64,000 bases of DNA, from positions 1-64,000 of the forward strand of contig NZ_LUKE01000002.1 of NCBI RefSeq assembly GCF_001592735.1, given 5' to 3'. Both the position numbers and the translations under genes were made by a program. Source of the DNA: Bdellovibrio bacteriovorus (GTDB lineage Bacteria > Bdellovibrionota > Bdellovibrionia > Bdellovibrionales > Bdellovibrionaceae). Shown here piece by piece: positions 16,674 to 24,703 of the stretch. Under the pieces are notes generated by a model that saw only the letters and a list, made by a program, of their open reading frames with translations, was not told the DNA's origin and did no database searches. Within the stretch, counting starts at the first letter, position 1. Every line of letters begins with the position of its first letter.

Positions 16674-16731
16674 CTGCCGGTTTCTCGGCAATGCCGAGTT
16701 CTCGGTGGAACTGTTGCCGAGAATCCGGCAG
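16674..16731. repeat. Long near-perfect inverted repeat in a divergent intergenic region
   Basis: Two 18-base arms (16674-16691 and 16714-16731) are reverse complements with a single mismatch (arm sequence CTGCCGGTTTCTCGGCAA). The 22-base centre carries a further small palindrome (CCGAG TT CTCGG, 16694-16705). The module TCTCGG/CCGAGA recurs four times. There is no T-run on either side, so this is not a simple terminator. A dyad operator or structured RNA between the divergent genes at 16572 and 16843 is plausible. Confidence 0.7.
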
Positions 16732-16842
16732 GTTAATAAATCAACTCATCTAGAAATAGCGTATTTTTATTACTTGATAAACACATGACTAGGGAGTCGA
16801 AATCCAAAAAAATAACGTTAACGAATTCAAAGGAGATGTATT

Positions 16843-17106
16843 TTGGGTTTTAATGACATCCTGGGTTGGCTGGCTTCACTGATCTTAGTTTTCACGATGA
16901 TTTCGCAAATCAAAAAACAAATTCATCATCGCAGTGCCGACGATGTTTCATACGCTCTTTATGTGGGGCAGCTGCTTTCGGGTCTGGGGCTGGTGCTATA
17001 CTCTTACAACTTAAAAAACTATGTTTTTATTTTTTTGAACGTGGTCATGATGGGCGTTAATTTTACGGGGCTTTACTTTACCTACAAGTTTAAGAAAAAT
17101 TCATAG
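16843..17106 (+). CDS. SemiSWEET-like small membrane transporter
   Basis: An 87-residue protein with three hydrophobic helices (about 4-20, 38-56 and 60-80), the three-helix size of SemiSWEET/PQ-loop half-transporters, which act as dimers on sugars. The block GWLASLILVFTMISQIKK matches the family's first helix, with SQ in place of the usual PQ. DVSYALYVGQLLSGLGLVLY corresponds to helix two, and an Asn in FLNVVMMGVNF fits the pocket-Asn position. The start is TTG at 16843, eight bases after AGGAG. The last 17 bases overlap the convergent DUF4112 gene. Confidence 0.72.
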   Translation: MGFNDILGWLASLILVFTMISQIKKQIHHRSADDVSYALYVGQLLSGLGLVLYSYNLKNYVFIFLNVVMMGVNFTGLYFTYKFKKNS

Positions 17107-17554
17107 AAAGAAAAGAGATCATCAGCCATAAAAGATAAAATCCACCCGCCACAAAACACCCAATCAAAGCGAAAATAATAAATAGCACCACAAAAACCCA
17201 CAGACGACTTTGCCATTGGGTTCTGCGCTGATCAAAAGTGAAGCTTTGCAAAAGTCGCACGTTTTTTTGATTGGCTTTCCACGCAAAATCAAAAATCCAT
17301 CCTAATACTGGAACCACATCAAAAACATTATCAATAAGAACATTTAAGCCCATGCGAGCAATAATCACGGGCGGCGCGCCCATCGCAGCGGCACGAAAGA
17401 TGATGTAAAAAGAAAAGCTTGAGGTGACCAAATCCCCCACCCCGGGGATTAATCCTAAAATTCCGTCCCAGCCAAAGCGGAACCCCAGAGGTCCCCGAAA
17501 GCGTGTGTCCATTTGGTTGGCGATGTATTCTAAATCTTGGATTCCTTGAGCCAT
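17090..17554 (-). CDS. DUF4112 membrane protein
   Basis: A 154-residue protein of the DUF4112 family. The conserved core GWDGILGLIPGVGDLVTSSFS is followed by a hydrophobic segment, then DNVFDVVPVLGWIFDFAWKANQKN, both hallmarks of the family. A final transmembrane helix lies at about 117-148. Function is unknown across the family. The neighbouring 88-residue gene lies 21 bases upstream in the same direction and is probably co-transcribed. The 3' end overlaps the SemiSWEET-like gene. Confidence 0.82.
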   Translation of the reverse strand: MAQGIQDLEYIANQMDTRFRGPLGFRFGWDGILGLIPGVGDLVTSSFSFYIIFRAAAMGAPPVIIARMGLNVLIDNVFDVVPVLGWIFDFAWKANQKNVRLLQSFTFDQRRTQWQSRLWVFVVLFIIFALIGCFVAGGFYLLWLMISFLSMNFS

Positions 17555-17575
17555 CGATGTCCCTTGGGAGTAAAC

Positions 17576-17842
17576 TTATTCCATGCGTGCGATTCGTTTT
17601 AGGGAATCAAGCTTGCGACGCAGGTCATACACGCGTTCGCGAGCGACTTCGATATTGTCTTCAATGGAGAGTTCATCATCGTAGAGCAGACCAAAGTGCT
17701 CGGGAATTTCATCCATAGAGCGAGAGGCTCTTAGAAATCCGATAAAACGGACCACGTCTAAAAGTTCGTCTTCGCAAAATTCGATTTTGGCGTGGATGTT
17801 ATTATCGCTGTCTTTTTGGGATATCATGGATTGATTCGGCAT
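17576..17842 (-). CDS. Small acidic hypothetical protein
   Basis: An 88-residue soluble protein. The first half holds an acidic stretch (IEFCEDELLDVVRFIGF). The second half is a likely coiled-coil helix (about 55-88, NIEVARERVYDLRRKLDSLK). The ATG at 17842 follows a GGAGG site. It is 21 bases upstream of the DUF4112 gene and probably in the same operon. No family recognised. Confidence 0.65.
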   Translation of the reverse strand: MPNQSMISQKDSDNNIHAKIEFCEDELLDVVRFIGFLRASRSMDEIPEHFGLLYDDELSIEDNIEVARERVYDLRRKLDSLKRIARME

Positions 17843-17999
17843 TGCGTACCTCCGATGAGAGGGATATTGGACCAAAATCTGGAATTAATAAATTCTTCTA
17901 GACCTTCGCTGTGCAAATACATTGGAAAAGAGATAACGATTTCCAAACTAAGAACGAGCCCCCTGAACTGCCGAGTGGGTGCCCGCGCATTCTTTTATA

Positions 18000-18013
18000 A
18001 ACAATATATTGTT
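18000..18013. promoter_or_regulatory. Perfect 14-base palindrome upstream of the LRAT-like gene
   Basis: AACAATATATTGTT is a perfect dyad about 57 bases before the TTG start of the next gene, inside an AT-rich stretch that could hold its promoter. It could be an operator. The AT content makes chance occurrence possible. Confidence 0.3.
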
Positions 18014-18069
18014 ATATTCCTTAAGTACTTTTACCATTACAATATAGTCATAATCAGAAAGGACTCACC

Positions 18070-19125
18070 TTGGATCAAGGAAATCTAACCTTCTCAGAAA
18101 GAATGATACTCAAAGCAGCGAATTTCCCAAATAAGCCTTTGATGTTTTTAGCAAGACTTTACGTAAAGCCTTTCCTGGGACGACAGGAAGATTTAGATAA
18201 TATACTTAAAACATGGTATCAGACTCATGCAGAAAATACCGGCCTGGTTTTGTCTTCTCAAAATCATGAAATTGTGGATGTTTACCTTAAAAACTCAGGC
18301 GAACAGACCAAGGTTATTATTCACACTACTCCTGCATTCGCTGCAGGAATTAACGATGCAAATGCAATTCCCATGGTGGCAACATCTCTTCGTGGGCTAA
18401 TTCAGCGGGGCTTAGTCCGCTATCACGGCCTTCTTAATCCTCGCTTCACGCCTTTGGCGGGCACTCCAGCGCCAAACAGCAATCTTGTGACCTTGACGGC
18501 CTTGTTGGAGATTTTCACCAACTTCTTGGAGCTTAGCTCTGATTTACCCAACTTTAGGGAGCGAATTTTTTCAAGACACGACCTAAGAAATATATACGGT
18601 CTTCACATAGATCCAACACCTCCGACCGCAACTATCAGTTATTACATCCCCTCCGTGAAGATTACGGCTGATTTACTCATCAAAGCTTATCTGATGAACA
18701 GCATGAATTTCGTGCGGTGGCTTTCAGTGAAACGCTTCAAAAAAGATAAAGTCACATATGAACATCACGCCTTAGAAATTGCGGGTGGTTTTTTTATCCA
18801 AAACACGATCGATTCCGACATTATAACAACAACGGGAAGGGAATTTATCTGGACGAGCACCGAAAAAGACGTGACTCTTATTCCAGCAAATTTAAATCTT
18901 CAGAACTTTTACGAAAGGATTGAGACGGTACTTGCCAATCCAAAACTTTACTCACCCTCCGCCTTCAACTGCGAGAGCTTTTGTCATCAGGTAATGAAGG
19001 GAGAGTGCCGATCTTTACAAGTAGAACAAGCGGTGAAACGCCTGAACCCTGTCAACATAATCCGCAGACTTAGAATCATCAAAAAGTTCCAAAAATTCAT
19101 TGAACAAAATAGGATGAAACCTTAA
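18070..19125 (+). CDS. LRAT/NlpC-P60-like protein of unknown substrate
   Basis: A 351-residue protein without a clear signal peptide. About the last 130 residues resemble the LRAT-type permuted NlpC/P60 fold. A His block HHALEIAGG (232-240) parallels the family's HWALYVGDG, and FNCESFCHQV (299-308) parallels the nucleophile block NCEHFV, with Cys301 as candidate nucleophile. LRAT-like enzymes are thiol acyltransferases or phospholipases acting on lipids. The N-terminal 220 residues have no recognised domain. The start is TTG with AGAAAGGA upstream; an ATG lies 33 bases in. Codon use and base composition look AT-richer than the neighbours, which suggests possible transfer. Substrate is not inferable. 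Confidence 0.6.
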   Translation: MDQGNLTFSERMILKAANFPNKPLMFLARLYVKPFLGRQEDLDNILKTWYQTHAENTGLVLSSQNHEIVDVYLKNSGEQTKVIIHTTPAFAAGINDANAIPMVATSLRGLIQRGLVRYHGLLNPRFTPLAGTPAPNSNLVTLTALLEIFTNFLELSSDLPNFRERIFSRHDLRNIYGLHIDPTPPTATISYYIPSVKITADLLIKAYLMNSMNFVRWLSVKRFKKDKVTYEHHALEIAGGFFIQNTIDSDIITTTGREFIWTSTEKDVTLIPANLNLQNFYERIETVLANPKLYSPSAFNCESFCHQVMKGECRSLQVEQAVKRLNPVNIIRRLRIIKKFQKFIEQNRMKP

Positions 19126-19201
19126 ATACTTGTTTTTATTGAATTGCGCTGAGTGATAAACAGTAAAATGAGAAGAGCCGAGCCCATATAGAGAAGAAAA
19201 T

Positions 19202-19278
19202 TGGGGTGACCGACGGGGCTTGAACCCGCGACACTCGGAATCACAATCCGATGCTCTACCAACTGAGCTACGGCCACC
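19202..19278 (-). tRNA. tRNA-His (anticodon GTG)
   Basis: A complete cloverleaf is readable on the minus strand. The acceptor arm GTGGCCG pairs with CGGTCAC (one G-U). The D-loop has AGCTCAGTTGGTAGAGC, the anticodon loop TTGTGAT centres on GTG, and the T-arm has GGGTTCAAGCCCC. The CCA end is encoded. The G at position -1 opposite C73, required for histidyl-tRNA synthetase, is present at 19278. Confidence 0.97.
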
Positions 19279-19329
19279 ACAAAAGAGAGATCTTTATATT
19301 AGTCTTGCGGACGAAGTGCAAGAAAGAAT

Positions 19330-20307
19330 TTAATAATCACAAGGGGCTACAAGGGGCTGAGCTTGGCAAATGCTGCTGGCTTTTTCGGCATCTAAGAGCG
19401 TCACTTCGGCCCATTGACCATTAGCGTTACAGCGCTGGCGAACGCAGGAAACCCCGGAATTGGAAGCCAAACAGCGCTTCTTTTCCTTTTTAGGGTTGTT
19501 CTGGCAAACCCAAGCACACTGATTGAACTTCGCAAAAGGGCTACTGCAGATAAAGCCCTCTTTTTTAAACTTAGCCTCGGCCGCCTTGTGCTTTTTCTCG
19601 CTGGCGGCTTTTTCAGCCTGAATTTTTTTTTCGTTTTCGGCCCGTTTATTAAGTTCGCTCGCATCCACGGCCGTGATCGCAGTCAAACGACCTTTCGGGA
19701 TCTTTTTACCTTTTAGCAAAATATCGTAAGCAATCTCGCCCTCTTCCAAAACTCCTTGAAAGCCGACCTGCTGACCTTTTTGGACTTTCACGCTTTCTTC
19801 GGCATTCATGGCTGAAAAAACCATGCTGCCTTCTAACATCTTAACGGAGGCGAAGGCCTTGGCCGGGTTCATCGATAAAACGTAAGCCCCGGGGGCCGCG
19901 ATAAACTCAAAAAGATCCGAACGAAGAGCCGTGTTATAGGCCGCTGGCTTTTGAGGATCTTGTTCCCAAAAAATATCCCCGGAACGGATGAATAAAACGG
20001 GTGCTTCCCCGCCTTCCCATGAAATGGCCGGAATCGAAACTTCACTTGAAGCCAGAACGCTAAAGCTGCGAGAATCATCTAAAAGAACTTTGGCAAAACC
20101 CGTTGCCGAAGTTTGGATCACGGCTTTTTCACGCAGAACGGTCTTCTTTTGCACGACCTCTTTTTTTCCGTCTTTCCCAGTCAACCACACCTGTCCCTGG
20201 AATTCGCTGATCAACGGATACTTGGGAGGAGCCGCAAAAGCCGACACCCCTACAAAACCGATAAAAACAAAAAGTACTACTTTAAGATCTCTTTTGAACA
20301 CGCTCAA
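19330..20307 (-). CDS. FecR-domain exported protein with Cys-rich tail
   Basis: A 325-residue protein with a signal peptide (about 1-25, ending AFA). A FecR-like beta domain follows (about 30-200), with the pattern SEFQGQVWLTGKDGKKEV and later VKVQKGQQVGF, as in FecR and related envelope proteins. An Ala/Lys/Glu coiled coil comes next (about 215-250). The C-terminal domain has about eight Cys (KFNQCAWVCQN, SCVRQRC, APCDY) that probably form disulfides. There is no FecI-type sigma gene nearby, so it is not a classical iron-signalling FecR. It is probably cotranscribed with the upstream glycosyltransferase, with a 26-base overlap. Confidence 0.72.
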   Translation of the reverse strand: MSVFKRDLKVVLFVFIGFVGVSAFAAPPKYPLISEFQGQVWLTGKDGKKEVVQKKTVLREKAVIQTSATGFAKVLLDDSRSFSVLASSEVSIPAISWEGGEAPVLFIRSGDIFWEQDPQKPAAYNTALRSDLFEFIAAPGAYVLSMNPAKAFASVKMLEGSMVFSAMNAEESVKVQKGQQVGFQGVLEEGEIAYDILLKGKKIPKGRLTAITAVDASELNKRAENEKKIQAEKAASEKKHKAAEAKFKKEGFICSSPFAKFNQCAWVCQNNPKKEKKRCLASNSGVSCVRQRCNANGQWAEVTLLDAEKASSICQAQPLVAPCDY

Positions 20308-21100
20308 TCTCCCAAAGCTTTGCCCATTTTAAAAATACGGAATAAGCCGCACTGACGGAAATTAAAAAACCTGGAAGGCCATCTAAAATACCGGCCTTAA
20401 AAAAGTAGGTTTCCACAAACTTGGTTGCGGGTTTTGTAAGCAAATTAAAATAAGAAAAACGACGTCCCTTGTCTGCCAAGCCTTGAGCTCCCAAACTGGA
20501 GTAGCGGTTGTTGGTCTGAACTTGGTCCGCCACATCATCAAAGACCCAATGATGTAAATCATGTTGAAATTTAAGCTGCCTCTTCACTTCTACTTTTTCG
20601 TGTAAAGCAGCGGAATTCCATTGTGATTTGTCTTTATTAAACATGCGCAATTGGTAGTCGGGATACCATCCACCATGGTTGATCCAGCGCCCCAAGTAAT
20701 AAGACCGCCGCGGAACTAAGAACCCCGCCTCGGGATCAAGCCCAGAGAATTTCGCGATGATTTCAGCCGCCAGCTCTGGGCTGAGAGCTTCATCAGCATC
20801 TAAGGAAAGTATCCAGGGATTTTTTGCTTGAGCCGTGGCGAAAGCTTTTTGAGGACCAAAGCCTTTCCACTTTTCATTGAAAACGCGGGCGCCCATTTTG
20901 GTGGCAATTTCAACGGTGCGATCCGTCGAGAAACTGTCCACCACCACCACGTCATCAACAAAGGGGCATGAACGAATACAACGCTCGATATGGGCTTCTT
21001 CATTGAAAGTGATGATCACTAGGGAAATTGGCAATTTCGTCACCCATCCAGATTCTCTTTGGATCAAGGTCTTGTCAAACGATTCGCGACTCGATACCAT
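20282..21100 (-). CDS. Family 2 glycosyltransferase (WaaE/KdtX-like)
   Basis: A 272-residue GT-A fold enzyme. The N-terminal block LPISLVIITFNEEAHIERCI and the DxD-type motif LSLDADEALSPE are typical of GT2. The downstream block WINHGGWYPDYQLRMF, followed by LHEKV, is characteristic of the WaaE/KdtX LPS-core branch, which adds a glucose to inner-core heptose. It probably acts at the cytoplasmic face on lipopolysaccharide, but the acceptor is inference. The C-terminal hydrophobic region may be amphipathic. A GTG at 21043 is an alternative start closer to the domain. Confidence 0.8.
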   Translation of the reverse strand: MVSSRESFDKTLIQRESGWVTKLPISLVIITFNEEAHIERCIRSCPFVDDVVVVDSFSTDRTVEIATKMGARVFNEKWKGFGPQKAFATAQAKNPWILSLDADEALSPELAAEIIAKFSGLDPEAGFLVPRRSYYLGRWINHGGWYPDYQLRMFNKDKSQWNSAALHEKVEVKRQLKFQHDLHHWVFDDVADQVQTNNRYSSLGAQGLADKGRRFSYFNLLTKPATKFVETYFFKAGILDGLPGFLISVSAAYSVFLKWAKLWEIERVQKRS

Positions 21101-21147
21101 TTTGCATAGACAGATACTTTTAAAAAGTCTTTGAAAGGCGCTACGTT

Positions 21148-21774
21148 ATGAAATTTGCTAAATCCCTGGTGTTAGGTGTCTTCTTAGCTTCGACAATAGC
21201 AAACCAAGCCCATGCTTATTTAAGCATTGCAGAGTCTGGCGAAATTTTGCCTGCAGGAAAATATCAAGTCGGACTTGAGCCCCAAGTTCTTTTGAACCGC
21301 GGTGGCGGAGCGAACTTAAATGTTTTCTTAGACACTTCCTTTAACGAATCCACCAGCGGCCGCATTACGATGGGCGCAGGCTCTGTGGATTTTAATGCTT
21401 TTGCGAGTGTAAAATGGATTCCCTTTCCTGATGTCGACAATCAACCGGCAATGGGCTTACGCGCCGGTGGCGGGATTGCTCGCGATGAAGATGAAAATAT
21501 TGTGCAGCTACAACTGGCTCCGCTGATCAGTAAAAAGTTTGGGACGGAGTACGGCCTGACAGTTCCTTATATTGCGATTCCTTTTACCTACTTAAATATG
21601 GATAAAGAAAACGTCACGGCCTCCAATTTAGCTTTGGGCAGCGAGTGGCACCCCGTGGACTGGCAATACGGCGTTGTCGGCGGAGAAATTGGTTTTGAAC
21701 TTAACAAGTCTTATTCTTATATTTCGATTTTTGCGACATTCCCATTTGATGATCAAAAAGGTTTCGGTAAGTAA
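21148..21774 (+). CDS. Outer-membrane barrel-like protein upstream of mreB
   Basis: A 208-residue exported protein with a signal peptide (about 1-23, ending AHA). The predicted strands alternate with Gly-rich loops (GRITMGAGSVDFNAFASVKW, MGLRAGGGIARDEDEN), consistent with a small eight-strand barrel. Unlike a typical barrel it ends in Gly-Lys, not Phe. Its stop is two bases before the mreB start, so it is probably cotranscribed with mreB. Function unknown. Confidence 0.72.
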   Translation: MKFAKSLVLGVFLASTIANQAHAYLSIAESGEILPAGKYQVGLEPQVLLNRGGGANLNVFLDTSFNESTSGRITMGAGSVDFNAFASVKWIPFPDVDNQPAMGLRAGGGIARDEDENIVQLQLAPLISKKFGTEYGLTVPYIAIPFTYLNMDKENVTASNLALGSEWHPVDWQYGVVGGEIGFELNKSYSYISIFATFPFDDQKGFGK

Positions 21775-21776
21775 TT

Positions 21777-22820
21777 ATGTTATCTTGGTTCTTTAAAGAC
21801 GAAGCTGGAACAGCCGCAGATCTTTATGTAGATCTTGGCACCGCTAATACGCTGATCGCCGCTCGCGGCAAAGGGATCATTTTAAATGAACCTTCACTGA
21901 TTGCTTACCAACAAACAAGTCCCGGAAAAAAACGCGTGATTGCGGTCGGAACGGATGCCAAAGAAAAATTGGCAAACAACCCTGGCAGCATTTTCCCGCA
22001 AAAACCGATCCGTGATGGTGTTATTGCCGACTTTGACACCACCGAAGTGATGTTAAGACATTTCTTAAGTCAGCCCGGCGTAAAATCGGCCTATTCCCGT
22101 CCACGCGTTGTGGTGTCATTACCTTATGGGGTTACGGAAGTGGAGAAGAAAGCGGTCATCCAATCTTGCAAGGCCGCGGGAGCCAAAGAAGTTTATTTGA
22201 TTGATGAGCCCATGGCGGCAGCCATTGGGTCCGGCTTAAATATCAAATCGGCTGAAGGCAGCATGATTATCGATATCGGCGGAGGAACCACCGAAGTCGC
22301 CGTGATTGCTCTTGCCGATATCGTTTATTGCGAAGCGGCCAGAGTCGGCGGTCATAGAATTGATGATGCGATCATTGATTATTTCCGTCGCTATAAAAAA
22401 ATCATTATTTCTGAATCCACCGCCGAACACTTAAAAGTAACTATCGGCACCGCCGTTCCGAAGAAAGATATTCGAACTGAGACCATCACCGGCCGTGATG
22501 CCGAGACCGGAATGAATAAAAACATGGAAGTCAGCTCTGAAGATGTGGGATTGGCGATGAATGGCAACATTCAAGAAGTTATCAATGCGATTCACAAAGC
22601 TTTAGAACACACGCCGCCCGAGTTGGTTTCAGATATTATCGAAAACGGTGTTGTCCTAGCCGGAGGCGGCGCTTTGATTCGTGATTTTGATTTACGCATT
22701 CAAAACGAAGTGCGCCTGCCCGTGAGAGTGGCGGAAAATCCGTTAACCGCCATCGCCAAAGGTGGCGAAGCGGTCTTAAGCGATCCAGAATTGCTCGACA
22801 AGATTCAGCTAGAAGTCTAA
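21777..22820 (+). CDS. mreB: MreB rod-shape actin homologue
   Basis: A 347-residue actin-fold ATPase that organises cell-wall synthesis at the inner membrane. The phosphate-1 block DLYVDLGTANTLI, the phosphate-2 block IIDIGGGTTEVAVI, the adenosine block GVVLAGGGALIRDF and RPRVVVSLPYGVTEVEKKA are all intact. mreC and mreD are not adjacent. Bdellovibrio bacteriovorus has two MreB proteins with separate roles in prey invasion and maturation, and a lone copy next to an outer-membrane gene fits this. Convergent on the aminotransferase gene, with a four-base overlap. Confidence 0.95.
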   Translation: MLSWFFKDEAGTAADLYVDLGTANTLIAARGKGIILNEPSLIAYQQTSPGKKRVIAVGTDAKEKLANNPGSIFPQKPIRDGVIADFDTTEVMLRHFLSQPGVKSAYSRPRVVVSLPYGVTEVEKKAVIQSCKAAGAKEVYLIDEPMAAAIGSGLNIKSAEGSMIIDIGGGTTEVAVIALADIVYCEAARVGGHRIDDAIIDYFRRYKKIIISESTAEHLKVTIGTAVPKKDIRTETITGRDAETGMNKNMEVSSEDVGLAMNGNIQEVINAIHKALEHTPPELVSDIIENGVVLAGGGALIRDFDLRIQNEVRLPVRVAENPLTAIAKGGEAVLSDPELLDKIQLEV

Positions 22821-23782
22821 ATCGCGGTGGCCTTCGGGCCGCTTTTCATATCTTCTCGTAAAAGACTTAAAAGCTCTTTAGCGACGGGACCTTGCCGTCC
22901 CTCGCCGATTTTTTGTCCTTCGTACTCGGAAACGGGCAACACATCTAAGGTTGTTCCGATCATCATGGCTTCTTTTGCCGTTTGTAGATCTTTTTCCGTG
23001 AGATTTTTTTCAGAAATGGATTTGATTTTTCCAGTCTTTAAAAGGCTGTCCGCCAATTCTAAAGTGCGAATCATCGTGGTGCCCTTCAAAATCTGGCGAA
23101 GCTCGGGTCTTAAAAGATTTCCGTCTTTATCAACGATCACGATATTTTCAGTGCTGCCTTCAGTTAAAAAGCCTTGATGGTCGATACCGATTGTAAAATC
23201 AAGATGGCGATCCACACTTTCTTTTTTCATCATCACATTGGGCAAATAATTGCAGGTTTTTATTTTTGCAAGCCAGGACTCTTTGGGCGGAATTTTACTT
23301 TTCCCGATCTTAACACCGTCTTGATATTTTTGATCCGACAACCGCGTAAGATGGGTCACCACCAGATACATTTGCGACCCAATGCTGTCATAAGGGTTGG
23401 TTGAAAAATGACCCGGCCCGCGAGAAATATAAAGCCGCAAAACCGCATTCTCGGTTCCTGACACCTTCGTGGTTTCAAGTAACACATTACGGATGTTTTC
23501 TAATGGCATGGGTAACGGGAGACCAATAATTTGAGCCGAGGACTCTAAACGCTTTAAGTGTTCTTCCATCAAGTAAACCTTGCCATCAACCACTTTAATG
23601 GCTTCAAAAACACCATCACCCCGATGAACCAAATGATCATCAATCGGAACCATCATCATTGCAGGGTCCTTGATAATTCCGCCCCACCAAGTGCTATACA
23701 TGGCCAAATAGGTTTTTTGCGCAGGATAACTGTGTTCAGAGATCTTTTTTTGGATGTCAGAGGTCGTTAATACAGGAATCAC
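22817..23782 (-). CDS. Class IV PLP-dependent aminotransferase
   Basis: A 321-residue fold-type IV PLP enzyme, the group that includes branched-chain and D-amino acid aminotransferases and aminodeoxychorismate lyase. The PLP lysine is probably Lys175 in KTCNYLPNVM, matching the family's KSLNYLPNV. DDHLVHRGDGVFE near residue 50 and GFLTEGSTENIV (the EGST block binding phosphate) are present. The substrate cannot be fixed; the length and NYLPNV pattern slightly favour the BCAT/DAAT branch. It overlaps the mreB end by four bases. Confidence 0.85.
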   Translation of the reverse strand: MIPVLTTSDIQKKISEHSYPAQKTYLAMYSTWWGGIIKDPAMMMVPIDDHLVHRGDGVFEAIKVVDGKVYLMEEHLKRLESSAQIIGLPLPMPLENIRNVLLETTKVSGTENAVLRLYISRGPGHFSTNPYDSIGSQMYLVVTHLTRLSDQKYQDGVKIGKSKIPPKESWLAKIKTCNYLPNVMMKKESVDRHLDFTIGIDHQGFLTEGSTENIVIVDKDGNLLRPELRQILKGTTMIRTLELADSLLKTGKIKSISEKNLTEKDLQTAKEAMMIGTTLDVLPVSEYEGQKIGEGRQGPVAKELLSLLREDMKSGPKATAI

Positions 23783-23912
23783 CGCTTTTGCTCCTTCATG
23801 GGATGATCTATTCTAAAACTCTAGCAAGAGGTGGCAAAAGTTTTTTTGTTTTTAATTTGACCTCCCTCGATAGAGGTCCTGACAATAGAGGTGTCTTATT
23901 CACGGAGGAAAT

Positions 23913-24668
23913 ATGTTAAAAATTATCGTCATGGCTTTAGTGGCCGTTTCTTTAAGCGCTTGCTCAAGCTTTACCCGCAGAGCACCACAACAATCAGATG
24001 AAATGAAAGTGGTCCTCAAGGACAAAGATGGAAACATCAAAGAGGCGTCAGGACTGCCTGCGACTTCAAATGGAAAAGAAGTCACCAAAATCGCCCCGGA
24101 CGAACAAGTCGCTGAAAGCAAAGCCGCTTCCGAAGTGAAAGAAGCGGTTTCAGCGGCGGCCGACCATATTGCGGCCACTCATGGCAAAGAAACTCAAACT
24201 CGTAAAGTTGGTAAAGTTCCTGCTTACAAAGCCTTGGGGTGGTTAAAAAACGGAAACACGCGTTTTATGAAAGGCCGCTTCCGTGCGGACGGCGTTTCAG
24301 CTAAAGATCGTGCTCGCTTAGCGGGGGCCGAAACTCCTCACGCGATCGTGGTGGGATCTAGTGATTCTCGCGTTCCGCCAGAAATCATTTTTGACCAAAA
24401 ACTGGGCGAGATCTTTGTGGTTCGTGGTGCGGTGGCCGCTTCAGATTTAGGCCTGCTTTCAAGTGTTGAATACGGCGTTTTGGATCTTGGACCTAACTTG
24501 ATCGTGGTTTTAGGCAATAATTCGAAAGATTCTTGGGAACATGTCGATCGTTTAGCCCAAGAGCTTCAAGATCGCTCTGATATCGTGCGTGACGCTATTG
24601 CTTCGGGAGATGTAAAAATCGTCACAGCCATGTATAACCTTGAAACGGGCCGCGTAGACTGGCGCTAA
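23913..24668 (+). CDS. Beta-carbonic-anhydrase-like lipoprotein lacking the zinc ligands
   Basis: A 251-residue lipoprotein (lipobox LSAC, Cys17). After a long Lys/Glu/Ala-rich linker (about 18-100) comes a beta-carbonic-anhydrase domain. The DSR dyad is present (SSDSRVPPE, 149-157) but the zinc Cys before it is Ser149. IFVVRGAVAA matches IFVVRNAG. The second ligand block VVLGHxxCG reads VVLGNNSKD, so His becomes Asn202 and Cys becomes Lys205. All three ligands are missing, so it cannot be a normal zinc enzyme. The end block YNLETGRVDW is conserved. A structural or bicarbonate-binding role is possible. It lies 35 bases upstream of metG. Confidence 0.82.
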   Translation: MLKIIVMALVAVSLSACSSFTRRAPQQSDEMKVVLKDKDGNIKEASGLPATSNGKEVTKIAPDEQVAESKAASEVKEAVSAAADHIAATHGKETQTRKVGKVPAYKALGWLKNGNTRFMKGRFRADGVSAKDRARLAGAETPHAIVVGSSDSRVPPEIIFDQKLGEIFVVRGAVAASDLGLLSSVEYGVLDLGPNLIVVLGNNSKDSWEHVDRLAQELQDRSDIVRDAIASGDVKIVTAMYNLETGRVDWR

Positions 24669-24703
24669 GCCACTCCGCCCCAAGTTTTGAAAGGTTTTTG
24701 CTC

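Noticed and set aside
18000-18069. AT-rich stretch with a palindrome considered as an insertion-element end or attachment site
   Set aside because: No transposase or integrase, no matching repeat elsewhere in the window, and no direct duplication found.
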